This document shows positions 15,216-23,699 of a DNA stretch of 64,000 nucleotides, one piece after another. The stretch's first letter is position 1; each line of letters begins with the position of its first letter. Below the pieces are notes generated by a model, which was not told the DNA's origin, did no database searches, and saw nothing but the letters and a program-made list of their open reading frames with translations. The stretch is from an uncultured Christensenella sp. Lineage in GTDB: Bacteria > Bacillota > Clostridia > Christensenellales > Borkfalkiaceae. The translations under genes and the position numbers were made by a program. Location of the stretch: contig CAJTNY010000001.1 of the NCBI GenBank assembly GCA_910577875.1, positions 84,570 to 148,569 on the forward strand, written 5' to 3'.

Positions 15216-17027
15216 TTAATTATTGCTTTTTTCAACGTCGCCGTCCGTACAATGTACCGTATATCCGCCCGTTCTCAAATCCCAATTGTCCCACTTATTT
15301 ATTGCATTCCATTGCTCTTTCGTGCCCTCGAAATTTATATCGGTAAGACTTTCGCAATCCCAGAAAGCGCCTGACTGTATACGCGTTACGTTGCCGAGTA
15401 TGGTAACGGTTTTAAGATTTTTGCAATTATTAAACATACGCACTCCGATTTCCGTTACTCCTTCGCCGATAATCACGTTTGTAAGTTTATCGCAGGCAGA
15501 AAACACCTCTTCGCCTATTTTCTCCAAGCTTGCCGAAATCGTCACGCTTTCAAGGTTTTCGCAATTCAAAAACGCTTTGTCGCCGATTGCCGTCACTCCT
15601 TCGTAGATGATTACTTCCGTAAGTTTTGAATTGCGGTAAAAAGCGTTTTTATTTATTTCGTACGTATTTCCGTTATAATTTGCGGGTAAAACCAACTCGG
15701 TCTGTTCGCCCGTATATCCGACGAGATACGCTTTGTTATCCCTCGCCGTAAAGAACGTAAAACCGTCGCTTCTTTTGTCTATACTGCTCGGGAAGTCTTT
15801 CATATATTTAATATCCAGCGCGTATATACCTATCCCGCCGTTATTTTCATAGTCGCCTATATCGATACGCAAATGAGAGGAGAGATTATAAATTTCCCAA
15901 AGGTTTATACATCCGGAAAAAGCCGAACTGCCGATTTCGGTTATATTTTCCGTTATGACGATGCTGTTCAGGTTAATGCAACCGAAAAAAGCCCACTCGC
16001 CAATCGCTACAATACCGTCGTGCATTTTAACGTTTGTCAGGTTAGTCCTGTCGTAAAACATCTTGTCGGTTATTTTCGTCATTGTTTCGGGTATCGTCAC
16101 CGTGCTTTTGCCTTGCGGAACGCACAGACATTCCGTAACCGATTTGTTGTACAGTACGCCGTCGACGCTGGCGTAGTTTTCGTTTTTTTCGTCAACATCC
16201 ATGCTTTCAAGTTCATATTGAAACCCTAAATATCTGGTACCGATTTTCGTCACGCTTGCGGGAATTTTCAGGCTTTTTATACTTATTTCCGAGAACGCAA
16301 ACAGGCTGATTTCATTTACGGGTTTTCCGTTAAATTCGGAAGCGATTTCGACGTCGGTAAAAAATTCCGAATCTATAAGTCCTTCATAGGCGTAGTTGGA
16401 CGCTACGTAATAATTGAGTCCGTCGTCTTGAATCAAGTATTCAAACCCGTCCTCGCTTACGATAACTTTACATTCAGCGGTTTCGCGGTCCGCCGAAACC
16501 TTAACGACGGCAGAACCCTGCGCCAACGCCGTCAGCTTTCCGTTTTCGACTTTGACTACTCCCTCCGGTTCAACAGACCACGTAAGACTCGAAGTCGTAT
16601 CCTCCGGATATACGCGGAAATCGAGCGTCTTTTCCCCGTTTCCGAAAAGTACAACCTCGTCTTCCAAAATGCTAATCCAGTCTACGGGGATTTTCCGCGC
16701 TACCGTAACCGTACACTTTGCGCTGACCGAACCGACGGTAGCCGTTACGACGGCAACGCCCTCGGAAAATGCTCTTACCGTGCCGTCGTAGTAGTTTACC
16801 TCGGCGATACGACTGTCGTCAACCGTCCAAACAACATTTTTGTCCGTCGCGTCGTCGGGAAGAACGGTTGCCGTCAGCTTCGCTTCCTCGTTTATATCGA
16901 GAGCCAGCTCGGTTTTGTCAAGCGTAATGCTTGTCACCTCGACTTTACTGTCGCAAGCGGCAATTCCAAAGGCGCAAAAAATTGCGCAAACACACAGCAA
17001 AAAAGCAATAGCAAATTTCTTTTTCAT
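15216..17027 (-). CDS. Lipoprotein with Big2 domains and BspA-type leucine-rich repeats
   Basis: 603 residues from the ATG at 17027, which has AGGAGG seven bases upstream; an upstream start at 17078 is not supported. Signal peptide MKKKFAIAFLLCVCAIF with lipobox IAAC. Two bacterial Ig-like group 2 domains follow (about 30-110, with ITLDKTELALDINEEAKLTA, and 113-190). From about 240 onward are LRR_5/BspA repeats of the form ITEIGSSAFSGCINLWEI and VTAIGDKAFLNCENLESV. The C-terminus has F-x-G-T-K-E-Q-W, shared with the small lipoprotein at 58897-59382. Likely a cell-surface adhesin or binding protein. It stands downstream of a sigma/membrane-protein pair and may be controlled by it. Confidence 0.9.
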   Translation of the reverse strand: MKKKFAIAFLLCVCAIFCAFGIAACDSKVEVTSITLDKTELALDINEEAKLTATVLPDDATDKNVVWTVDDSRIAEVNYYDGTVRAFSEGVAVVTATVGSVSAKCTVTVARKIPVDWISILEDEVVLFGNGEKTLDFRVYPEDTTSSLTWSVEPEGVVKVENGKLTALAQGSAVVKVSADRETAECKVIVSEDGFEYLIQDDGLNYYVASNYAYEGLIDSEFFTDVEIASEFNGKPVNEISLFAFSEISIKSLKIPASVTKIGTRYLGFQYELESMDVDEKNENYASVDGVLYNKSVTECLCVPQGKSTVTIPETMTKITDKMFYDRTNLTNVKMHDGIVAIGEWAFFGCINLNSIVITENITEIGSSAFSGCINLWEIYNLSSHLRIDIGDYENNGGIGIYALDIKYMKDFPSSIDKRSDGFTFFTARDNKAYLVGYTGEQTELVLPANYNGNTYEINKNAFYRNSKLTEVIIYEGVTAIGDKAFLNCENLESVTISASLEKIGEEVFSACDKLTNVIIGEGVTEIGVRMFNNCKNLKTVTILGNVTRIQSGAFWDCESLTDINFEGTKEQWNAINKWDNWDLRTGGYTVHCTDGDVEKSNN

Positions 17028-17152
17028 AATAAACCTCCTATTAAGGCGAGTCGCATTTAAAATATGCAAAAAGCGCATACCTTACTGTAACCGCCGTAAA
17101 TAAGACGATTTATTATTCTCTTTTTTACGCAAAAATTTATATTTTTTTCAGT

Positions 17153-17875
17153 CTATGAAAAAAATTCTTCGAAGATTTCCGTACAGTCGTCGATAAGCGA
17201 CATATAAATTAATTTATATTGAATGTTTTTGTATTGCGTTAAAGCGTTCGTCGTATATAAATCGCCATCGAATTGGGTTCCGTATTTTATAACCGTCGAA
17301 CCGACGGTATAAGTTTCGCTCCCGTCGATAAAGCCTTCGGATAATTTTACCGAAATATCGTAAAATTCGATTTCGCAAATAAACCCGCGTTCGAAGTCCG
17401 AAACAGTAAACTTTCCGCCTTTCAGCGCGCCTTCGATTGTTTCGTCTTCGATTATTTCGTATAACAAAACACATTGTTCAATATCATATTGAGTTACGTC
17501 TATAATGTCGTAGCCCGCATTTTCGATTGTTTCGAAAAACTGTTCTTTTCCGTCAGGGAAAACTTGCTTTAAGTCGCCCGGACCGAAATACGCAGGTTCG
17601 TCCTTGCGCAGGACAATCGGCAGTACGGTCGCCAGAATTACGATTATGCAGAGAAACAGCGCCAAAACGGTAATAAAAATATATTTTTTACCGTCTGCAA
17701 AACTGCGCACGGCATTGTTTTCGTTTGTCGCAAGCACGGGTATTTCCGCCGCGATTTCCCTTTCTTCCGACGAAGTTATGCCGTCGATAATATTGTTGCG
17801 CCTTTCGGAAAAGCTTTTGACGGTTATTTTGTCCGCACTGCTTCTTAATTTATTTTCAATATCCTTATTGTCCAT
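17153..17875 (-). CDS. Single-pass membrane protein, putative anti-sigma factor
   Basis: 240 residues. Cytosolic N-terminus of about 63 residues (MDNKDIENKLRSSADKI), one membrane helix near 65-90 (YIFITVLALFLCIIVILATVLPIVL) and an extracellular domain of about 150 residues. It follows the sigma factor gene at 17936 by 60 bases on the same strand, the classic sigma/anti-sigma arrangement. No zinc motif. The same topology and a similar C-terminal pattern are found in the membrane protein at 10502-11242, suggesting paralogous modules. AAGGA stands about eight bases before the ATG. Confidence 0.7.
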   Translation of the reverse strand: MDNKDIENKLRSSADKITVKSFSERRNNIIDGITSSEEREIAAEIPVLATNENNAVRSFADGKKYIFITVLALFLCIIVILATVLPIVLRKDEPAYFGPGDLKQVFPDGKEQFFETIENAGYDIIDVTQYDIEQCVLLYEIIEDETIEGALKGGKFTVSDFERGFICEIEFYDISVKLSEGFIDGSETYTVGSTVIKYGTQFDGDLYTTNALTQYKNIQYKLIYMSLIDDCTEIFEEFFS

Positions 17876-17935
17876 TTTTATATTCCTTTTGTTCCCTATC
17901 AGATAGTAATCGAACGCAGATTTTTTGTTTTGGAA

Positions 17936-18442
17936 TTATTGCTTTAATTTCTCAAGAGCGCGATAATAGGTCGAAGTAATCGTACTTAAAGGTTTTTCCA
18001 TTTCCCTTGCAATTCTTTCAAAAGATAAATCTTCGACAAACCGCATTATCATTATTTCTTGTTCGGTTTCACTCAGATTCGAAATTTGAATATAAAAGTC
18101 GCCGTCAGTCTGAATTTCGGCCGTAACGGCGTCTTCTTTTAAATCGTATAACGGAGCGTACTGCTTTTCAGATTTTAATTTGTCTTTGGCGCTGTTAACC
18201 GTTAAAACGTATAACCAACCTTCGGGGTTACTTATCTTCGTCAGCTTGTCGGCGGTTTTCCATATTTTAATAAGCAAATCGTCGACTACTTCGTCCGCCG
18301 AAACAGACGATTTCAAAACCGTAATTGCCGTTGCATAAATCAGCCTGCCGTAAATACGGTAAAACTCTTCAAGCGCCTTTTCATCTTTACGCGCCATTCT
18401 TTTTATCAACTTATTAAAATACTTTTTCGTATTCTTTATCAT
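17936..18442 (-). CDS. ECF-type RNA polymerase sigma factor
   Basis: 168 residues. Region 2 at about 18-85 (LEEFYRIYGRLIYATAITVL, VVDDLLIKIWKTADKL, GWLYVLTVNSAKDKL) and region 4 at about 115-165 with LSETEQEIMIMRFVEDLSFE and the recognition helix REMEKPLSTITSTYYRAL. Typical SigW/RpoE-like length. No clear ribosome binding site before the ATG at 18442. It is followed by the putative anti-sigma gene and then the Big2/LRR lipoprotein. A weak minus-strand promoter (TTGCAG, 17 bases, TAATAC) lies within 18465-18505. Confidence 0.88.
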   Translation of the reverse strand: MIKNTKKYFNKLIKRMARKDEKALEEFYRIYGRLIYATAITVLKSSVSADEVVDDLLIKIWKTADKLTKISNPEGWLYVLTVNSAKDKLKSEKQYAPLYDLKEDAVTAEIQTDGDFYIQISNLSETEQEIMIMRFVEDLSFERIAREMEKPLSTITSTYYRALEKLKQ

Positions 18443-18579
18443 AATTCGTATACGCTAATAAATTTGTGTATTAATTACTGTAATTATAATCTGCAACAAT
18501 ATATCATATTTTTTATCTTTTGGCAAATTAATCGTGCAGTACGTTACATATTGCGTTCCGCAAACTTTGTTTCATAAAA

Positions 18580-18605
18580 AAGAACTCCGCCGAAGCGGAG
18601 TTCTT
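18580..18605 (-). terminator. Terminator of ppdK
   Basis: Perfect 11-bp stem AAGAACTCCGC / GCGGAGTTCTT with a CGAA loop, ten bases after the ppdK stop codon and followed on the minus strand by a T-rich tract (TTTTATGAAA). Confidence 0.85.
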
Positions 18606-18614
18606 AAATTTCAA

Positions 18615-21260
18615 TTATTTGCGGGGGTTTCTGATGTTAGCTTGTGCGGCGGCAAGACGCGCGATAGGTACGCGATAAGGCGAGCAGGAAACATAATTCA
18701 AGCCGATTTCGTGGCAGAATTCAATAGACGAAGGGTCTCCGCCGTGTTCGCCGCAGATACCGACGTGAAGCTTCTTATTTGCGCCTTTGCCGAGTTTAAC
18801 GGCGGTATCCATAAGCTTGCCGACGCCGACGGTATCAAGACGTGAGAACGGATCACTTTCATAAATTTTGTTTGAATAATACGAAGGCAGGAATTTACCC
18901 GCGTCGTCACGGCTGAAACCGAAAGTCATCTGCGTTAAATCGTTGGTACCGAAACAGAAGAAATCAGCTTCGTTTGCAATTTCGTCGGCAGTGAGCGCCG
19001 CACGGGGAATTTCAATCATCGTACCGACTTCGTATTTAAGTTTAACACCCGACTCTTTGATAATCTTATCAGCGGTTTCTACTACCGTTTTCTTGACATA
19101 AGCAAGCTCTTTGACTTCGCCTACGAGAGGAATCATAATTTCGGGAACGACTTTCCAGTCGGGATGTTTCTTCTGAACGTTGATAGCGGCTTTTATTACA
19201 GCTTTCGTCTGCATAACCGCAATTTCGGGATAAGTTACCGTAAGACGGCAACCGCGGTGTCCCATCATCGGGTTGAACTCGTGCAAGTCGGATATAATCT
19301 GCTTAATCTGCTTAACTGTCTTTCCCTGGGTTGCCGCAAGAGTCTTGATATCCTCCTCATCCGTAGGAACGAACTCGTGAAGAGGCGGGTCAAGGAAACG
19401 GATTGTTACGGGCTGACCTTCCAGAGCTTCCATAAGTCCTTCGAAGTCTTTCTGCTGCATAGGCTCGATTTTAGCGAGCGCAGCCTCTCTCTCTTCAATG
19501 GTGTCGGAACAAATCATTTCTCTGAACGCGCCTATACGAGCGGGGTCAAAGAACATATGCTCGGTACGGCAAAGACCGATACCTTGAGCGCCGAACGCAG
19601 CCGCCTGCTTAGCGTCAGCGGGTGTGTCAGCATTGGTTCTTACGCCGAGTTTCTTGTATTTGTCCGCAAGATCCATAATTCTGCCGAAGTAACCGCTGTT
19701 GGGGTCTGCGGGTACAGTGGGAATAAGACAGTCGTAAATCTTGCCCGTTGAACCGTCGAGCGAAATTCCGTCGCCTTCCTTGAATACTTTGCCCGCAAGA
19801 GTGAATTTCTTGTTCTCTTCATCCATCTTGATGTCGCCGCAACCGGAAACGCAACACGTTCCCATTCCGCGCGCAACAACCGCCGCGTGGGAAGTCTGTC
19901 CGCCACGCACGGTCAAAATACCCTGAGCGTATTTCATACCCTCGATATCTTCGGGTGAAGTTTCAAGACGTACTAAAACGACCTTCTTACCTTTCTTGCC
20001 TTCGATAACAGCGTCTTCCGCAGTAAACACGATTTGTCCTGCCGCCGCACCGGGAGAAGCTGCAATACCCTTTCCGACAACGCTGGTTTTATCAGCCTCT
20101 TTAAGAGCCTTATTATCGAATTGGGGATGTAAAAGCATATCGAGAGATTTTGCGTCTATCTGCATAAGCGCTTCTTTCTCGTTAATCATCTTTTCATCGA
20201 TGAGGTCGCAGGCAATCTTGATAGCCGCCGCCGCGGTACGCTTACCGTTACGAGTTTGGAGCATATAAAGCTTACCTTTTTCGATAGTAAACTCCATATC
20301 CTGCATGTCACGGTAATGCTTTTCGAGAGTATCACAAACCTTTAAGAACTGGTTATAAACTTCTGGAAGAACTTTCGCCATCTCAGCAATGGGCATCGGG
20401 GTACGAACGCCTGCAACGACGTCCTCGCCCTGAGCGTTCATCAGGAATTCGCCCATAAGTCCCTTTTCGCCCGTTGCGGGGTTACGCGTAAACGCAACGC
20501 CAGTTCCGCAGTCGTCGCCCATATTTCCGAAAGCCATCATCTGAACGTTTACTGCAGTACCCCACGAATAGGGAATATCGTGGTCCATACGGTAGATATT
20601 TGCACGGGGGTTGTCCCACGAACGGAATACCGCTTTGACCGCTTCGAAAAGCTGTTCCTTGGGGTCGTCGGGAAAATCTTTGCCGAGCTGGTTCTTATAT
20701 TCAGCCTTGAACTGATAAGCAAGGCTCTTCAAATCGTCCGCGTTGAGGTCAACGTCGAATTCAACGCCTTTCTCTTCTTTCATTTTGTCGATAAGCTTTT
20801 CGAAATATTTCTTGCCTACTTCCATAACGACGTCGGAGAACATCTGGATAAATCTTCTATAACAGTCCCAAGCCCAACGGGGATTGCCGGACTTTTCCGC
20901 TATCGCGTTGACTACCGATTCATTCAAACCAAGGTTTAAAATAGTGTCCATCATACCGGGCATAGACGCTCTTGCACCCGAACGAACGGATACGAGCAAA
21001 GGATTTTCTTTATCCCCGAACTTTTTGCCGCAGACTTCTTCCATCTTGTCGATATAAGACATTATTTCAGCCTGAATATCTTTGTTGATTTTACGTCCGT
21101 CTTCATAGTACTGAGTGCAGGCTTCCGTTGAAATAGTGAAACCCTGGGGTACGGGAAGACCGATTTTCGTCATTTCAGCGAGGTTTGCGCCCTTGCCTCC
21201 TAAAAGCTCGCGCATACTTGCGTCGCCTTCGGTGAAGAGATAGCAATACTTCTTTGCCAT
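18615..21260 (-). CDS. ppdK: Pyruvate, phosphate dikinase
   Basis: 881 residues, full length for the bacterial enzyme. It interconverts pyruvate, ATP and phosphate with phosphoenolpyruvate, AMP and pyrophosphate, in glycolysis or gluconeogenesis of many anaerobes. The N-terminal ATP-grasp domain has MRELLGGKGANLAEM (16-30) and SVRSGARASMPGMMDT (91-106). The phosphohistidine swivel loop GGQTSHAAVVARGMG carries the catalytic His458. The C-terminal barrel has GLCRTEHMFF and the catalytic Cys836 in GICGEHGGDP. AGGAGG lies nine bases before the ATG. It has its own promoter (21302-21330) and terminator. No PPDK regulatory protein gene is nearby, although that gene often neighbours recO clusters in Bacillus relatives. 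Confidence 0.97.
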   Translation of the reverse strand: MAKKYCYLFTEGDASMRELLGGKGANLAEMTKIGLPVPQGFTISTEACTQYYEDGRKINKDIQAEIMSYIDKMEEVCGKKFGDKENPLLVSVRSGARASMPGMMDTILNLGLNESVVNAIAEKSGNPRWAWDCYRRFIQMFSDVVMEVGKKYFEKLIDKMKEEKGVEFDVDLNADDLKSLAYQFKAEYKNQLGKDFPDDPKEQLFEAVKAVFRSWDNPRANIYRMDHDIPYSWGTAVNVQMMAFGNMGDDCGTGVAFTRNPATGEKGLMGEFLMNAQGEDVVAGVRTPMPIAEMAKVLPEVYNQFLKVCDTLEKHYRDMQDMEFTIEKGKLYMLQTRNGKRTAAAAIKIACDLIDEKMINEKEALMQIDAKSLDMLLHPQFDNKALKEADKTSVVGKGIAASPGAAAGQIVFTAEDAVIEGKKGKKVVLVRLETSPEDIEGMKYAQGILTVRGGQTSHAAVVARGMGTCCVSGCGDIKMDEENKKFTLAGKVFKEGDGISLDGSTGKIYDCLIPTVPADPNSGYFGRIMDLADKYKKLGVRTNADTPADAKQAAAFGAQGIGLCRTEHMFFDPARIGAFREMICSDTIEEREAALAKIEPMQQKDFEGLMEALEGQPVTIRFLDPPLHEFVPTDEEDIKTLAATQGKTVKQIKQIISDLHEFNPMMGHRGCRLTVTYPEIAVMQTKAVIKAAINVQKKHPDWKVVPEIMIPLVGEVKELAYVKKTVVETADKIIKESGVKLKYEVGTMIEIPRAALTADEIANEADFFCFGTNDLTQMTFGFSRDDAGKFLPSYYSNKIYESDPFSRLDTVGVGKLMDTAVKLGKGANKKLHVGICGEHGGDPSSIEFCHEIGLNYVSCSPYRVPIARLAAAQANIRNPRK

Positions 21261-21301
21261 TAAAAATTTCCTCCTAAGAAAATTGATTTTTTAACTATTT
21301 C

Positions 21302-21330
21302 ATTTTAATACAAACAAACGATTAAATCAA
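21302..21330 (-). promoter_or_regulatory. Promoter of ppdK
   Basis: Minus-strand TTGATT (21325-21330), 17-base spacer and TAAAAT (21302-21307), about 42 bases before the ppdK ATG with its AGGAGG site. Confidence 0.55.
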
Positions 21331-21368
21331 GTGGTTTAAGGAAAAAAAAGGAAAATATTTTAAGCAGA

Positions 21369-21399
21369 TACCGCGCCGACGATTTTCGTCGGCGCGGTA
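21369..21399 (-). terminator. Terminator hairpin after recO
   Basis: Perfect 14-bp GC-rich stem (TACCGCGCCGACGA and complement) with a TTT loop, eight bases past the recO stop codon. It ends the yqfC-to-recO transcript; the U tract is weak on the minus strand. Confidence 0.7.
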
Positions 21400-21406
21400 T
21401 TGTTTA

Positions 21407-22126
21407 TCAAATCAATCTTATGTATTCGGAAAGGCTTTTAAAAGCTATATTCAGTTTGTAAGAAACATATTCCCGCAGAAGCCTCAAAGCGCGCTTTTCC
21501 CCGTCCGCAGAAATAAAGTCATCTTCGAAAGTTTTTCCCTGAGCTTTTCTCAAAACGTTGTAAGTTACTCTGCTTGCACCCAAACCTTTGCCGCATTCCA
21601 CGCAGGTAAACGAACCCGCGTCCATATCGAATTTCAGCCTGTCGGCCCCAAAAAGTTCCGAGCCGCACTGCGCGCAGTTTTCCGCGTTTATTCCGTAACC
21701 CGACTGTTTAAGCGCAGACAACAGAAAATGTATTAAAGCCATGCTTTCGCCGCCGCGGCAAATTTCAGACATAGTTTTGACGCTTTCAGTAAAGATTTCC
21801 CGACATTCGTCGCCCTCGAAAGTAAGCGCGTTCGCCGCCTCCGCCGCTGCCGAAGCCGCGTAAAATTTGTTTATGTCCGTGCGTAAATCGTAAAAGCTTT
21901 CACATTCGGAAGCATTGATAACCGTATATTTTCCGCCTCTTTCGGCAAGCACATATTCCGCAAAACAAAAAGGCTGAGCCGCAAATTTAAGTTTTGCGGC
22001 AGCCTTTTTCACTCCCTTTATTCCCGCGGATATTTTACCCTTTTCCGCCGTGAGCAAAGTTAAAATTTTATCGTTTTCATTATAGTCGACCGACCTGAGC
22101 ATTAACGCGTTTACGATAAATTCCAT
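21407..22126 (-). CDS. recO: DNA repair protein RecO
   Basis: 239 residues. The N-terminal OB-fold is visible in the typical start (ALMLRSVDYNENDKILTLLT, then KGKISAGIKGVKK), followed by the helical domain. Near 150-180 is the zinc knuckle CAQCG...CVECG that most Firmicutes RecO proteins keep. RecO loads RecA on SSB-coated single strands together with RecR. It is the last gene of the conserved era-yqzL-recO group; ten bases separate it from yqzL and no strong ribosome binding site is seen, which suggests coupling to upstream translation. Confidence 0.93.
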   Translation of the reverse strand: MEFIVNALMLRSVDYNENDKILTLLTAEKGKISAGIKGVKKAAAKLKFAAQPFCFAEYVLAERGGKYTVINASECESFYDLRTDINKFYAASAAAEAANALTFEGDECREIFTESVKTMSEICRGGESMALIHFLLSALKQSGYGINAENCAQCGSELFGADRLKFDMDAGSFTCVECGKGLGASRVTYNVLRKAQGKTFEDDFISADGEKRALRLLREYVSYKLNIAFKSLSEYIRLI

Positions 22127-22136
22127 AGTAAAAAAA

Positions 22137-22241
22137 TCAGTGTTGTTCGTCTAAATGCTTATAGAGCATATAGTAACTGACGTTACCCGTCTTTTCAAAC
22201 ATTTTCCAAGCGAGTTCCGCAGCGTCTTTGTCTTTGTTCAT
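22137..22241 (-). CDS. yqzL: YqzL-family small protein
   Basis: A 34-residue frame: it starts MNKDKDAAELAWKMFEKTGN and continues VSYYMLYKHLDEQH before the stop. The core W-K-x-F-x-x-T-G-x-x-x-x-Y-x-L-Y-K matches the YqzL family of Bacillus and Clostridia, and the position between era and recO is exactly that of yqzL. AGAGGTG lies about seven bases before the ATG. Function unknown. It is too short for ordinary ORF cut-offs and easily missed. Confidence 0.85.
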   Translation of the reverse strand: MNKDKDAAELAWKMFEKTGNVSYYMLYKHLDEQH

Positions 22242-22338
22242 AATAACACCTCTCGTTAAAAGAGTGTGCAATTTCTTAAAAAATACGCAAAATAATTTTT
22301 AATTTATATGTCGGTTAAACACGGATACGTGTTAAAAT

Positions 22339-23220
22339 TTATGCATCATAGCCTAAGTCTTTAAGCAAATTCGGTCTGTTCCTCCAATCTTCCTTTACTT
22401 TTACATACGTCGTTAAAAACACCTTTGCACCGAGAAATTTTTCCATATCTTTTCGTGCAAAAGACGAAACTTCCTTTATCGCGGAACCCTGCTTTCCTAT
22501 AAGTATCGATTTATGGTTGGGTTTTTCGCAGACTATATCGAGATTGATATCGTAAACTCCGTTTTCCTGTTTTTCGAAGACATTAATGCTTATCGCGATT
22601 CCGTGAGGGATTTCCTGACCGAATTTCAAAAGTATCTTTTCGCGCATTATTTCGGAAACCATAAATTTTTCGCTCTTATCGGAAACTATGTCTTCGGCAA
22701 TAGCTTTTTCACCTTCAGGCATTTTTCCCGCAAGATACTCTTCGAGCTTGCGGATATTCGTATATTTCCGCGCCGATACGGGCAGTATGTCGCAGTCTAT
22801 TCCGTTCTCGTAAAGCCGCTTTACGTTTTCGGGAATATTCTCTTTCGGCATAATATCGATTTTCGTATAGACAACAGCCATAGGTATATTGCATGCCTTA
22901 TAACGCTTAATAAGTTCAATATCCTCGTCTGAAACCCCGTCGTGACCGTCTAATACGTATAAAATAAAATCCACGTCTTTAGCCGTCGTTTCCGCGGTTT
23001 TAAGCATCATATCCGACAGGCGGTTCTTTGCTTTGTAAATTCCGGGAGTATCCACGAATACAAGCTGATAATCGGGCTTGTTTAAAATTCCCATTATAGC
23101 GTCGCGCGTGGTCTGAGGCTTGGGAGATACTATCGAAACTTTTTCTCCGACAAGCACGTTTATAAGCGTACTCTTGCCGGCGTTAGCTTTGCCTATTACT
23201 CCGATAAATCCGCTCTTCAT
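22339..23220 (-). CDS. era: Ribosome-assembly GTPase Era
   Basis: 293 residues. P-loop GKANAGKST (10-18), G2/G3 region with TTRDAIMGI and DTPGIY, and G4 TKID near 120. The C-terminal KH domain includes VCEKPNHKSILIGKQGSAIKE (GKxG motif) and ends with RNRPNLLKDLGYD. Era binds 16S rRNA and is essential for 30S maturation. The start overlaps the ybeY stop by four bases, joining two 16S-processing factors in one operon. The usual Bacillus neighbours dgkA and cdd are absent between ybeY and era. Confidence 0.96.
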   Translation of the reverse strand: MKSGFIGVIGKANAGKSTLINVLVGEKVSIVSPKPQTTRDAIMGILNKPDYQLVFVDTPGIYKAKNRLSDMMLKTAETTAKDVDFILYVLDGHDGVSDEDIELIKRYKACNIPMAVVYTKIDIMPKENIPENVKRLYENGIDCDILPVSARKYTNIRKLEEYLAGKMPEGEKAIAEDIVSDKSEKFMVSEIMREKILLKFGQEIPHGIAISINVFEKQENGVYDINLDIVCEKPNHKSILIGKQGSAIKEVSSFARKDMEKFLGAKVFLTTYVKVKEDWRNRPNLLKDLGYDA

Positions 23221-23681
23221 CTTACAATTCCCAACCTGTTCAATATTTTTTCTTCCTTTTCGCGCATTACCGCTCTGTCTGCGTCGTCAATATGGTCGTA
23301 ACCCAAAAGGTGACATATTCCGTGAACCGCGAGATAGCAAAGTTCGCGCTGAACGCTGTGACCGTATTCACGAGCCTGCTCCTCTGCCCTTTTAACGCAT
23401 ATAGCTATACTGCCTATGAACAGATTGCCGTCCTCATCGCAATCTGCCGTAAACTCTTTCTTTAAAAGTTTTTTACCGAAAATACCGTCTAGCGAAGGAA
23501 AGCTCAACACGTCGGTGACCGAATCAACAGAACGCAGTTCGCGGTTCAAGCGGCGGATTTCTTCTTCGTCCGCGGTTACTATTTCGCACGAGAGCGTACA
23601 GTCGCTTTCAAACTCGTTTAAAAACGCCTGCGCCAAGCCTTTAAAAATTTCTTCTTCGCTGTAAATAATCAAATCGTTCAT
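23217..23681 (-). CDS. ybeY: Endoribonuclease YbeY (16S rRNA maturation)
   Basis: 154 residues. The zinc-binding signature HGICHLLGYDH lies near residues 119-129, and the family motif ELRSVDSVTDVLSFP near 48-62. YbeY is a single-strand RNase acting in 16S 3'-end maturation and ribosome quality control. ATGA-type overlap with era and a short gap from the PgpH-like gene place it in the yqfC-recO operon. Confidence 0.95.
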   Translation of the reverse strand: MNDLIIYSEEEIFKGLAQAFLNEFESDCTLSCEIVTADEEEIRRLNRELRSVDSVTDVLSFPSLDGIFGKKLLKKEFTADCDEDGNLFIGSIAICVKRAEEQAREYGHSVQRELCYLAVHGICHLLGYDHIDDADRAVMREKEEKILNRLGIVR

Positions 23682-23699
23682 AAAAACTTCCGCGGGGAA

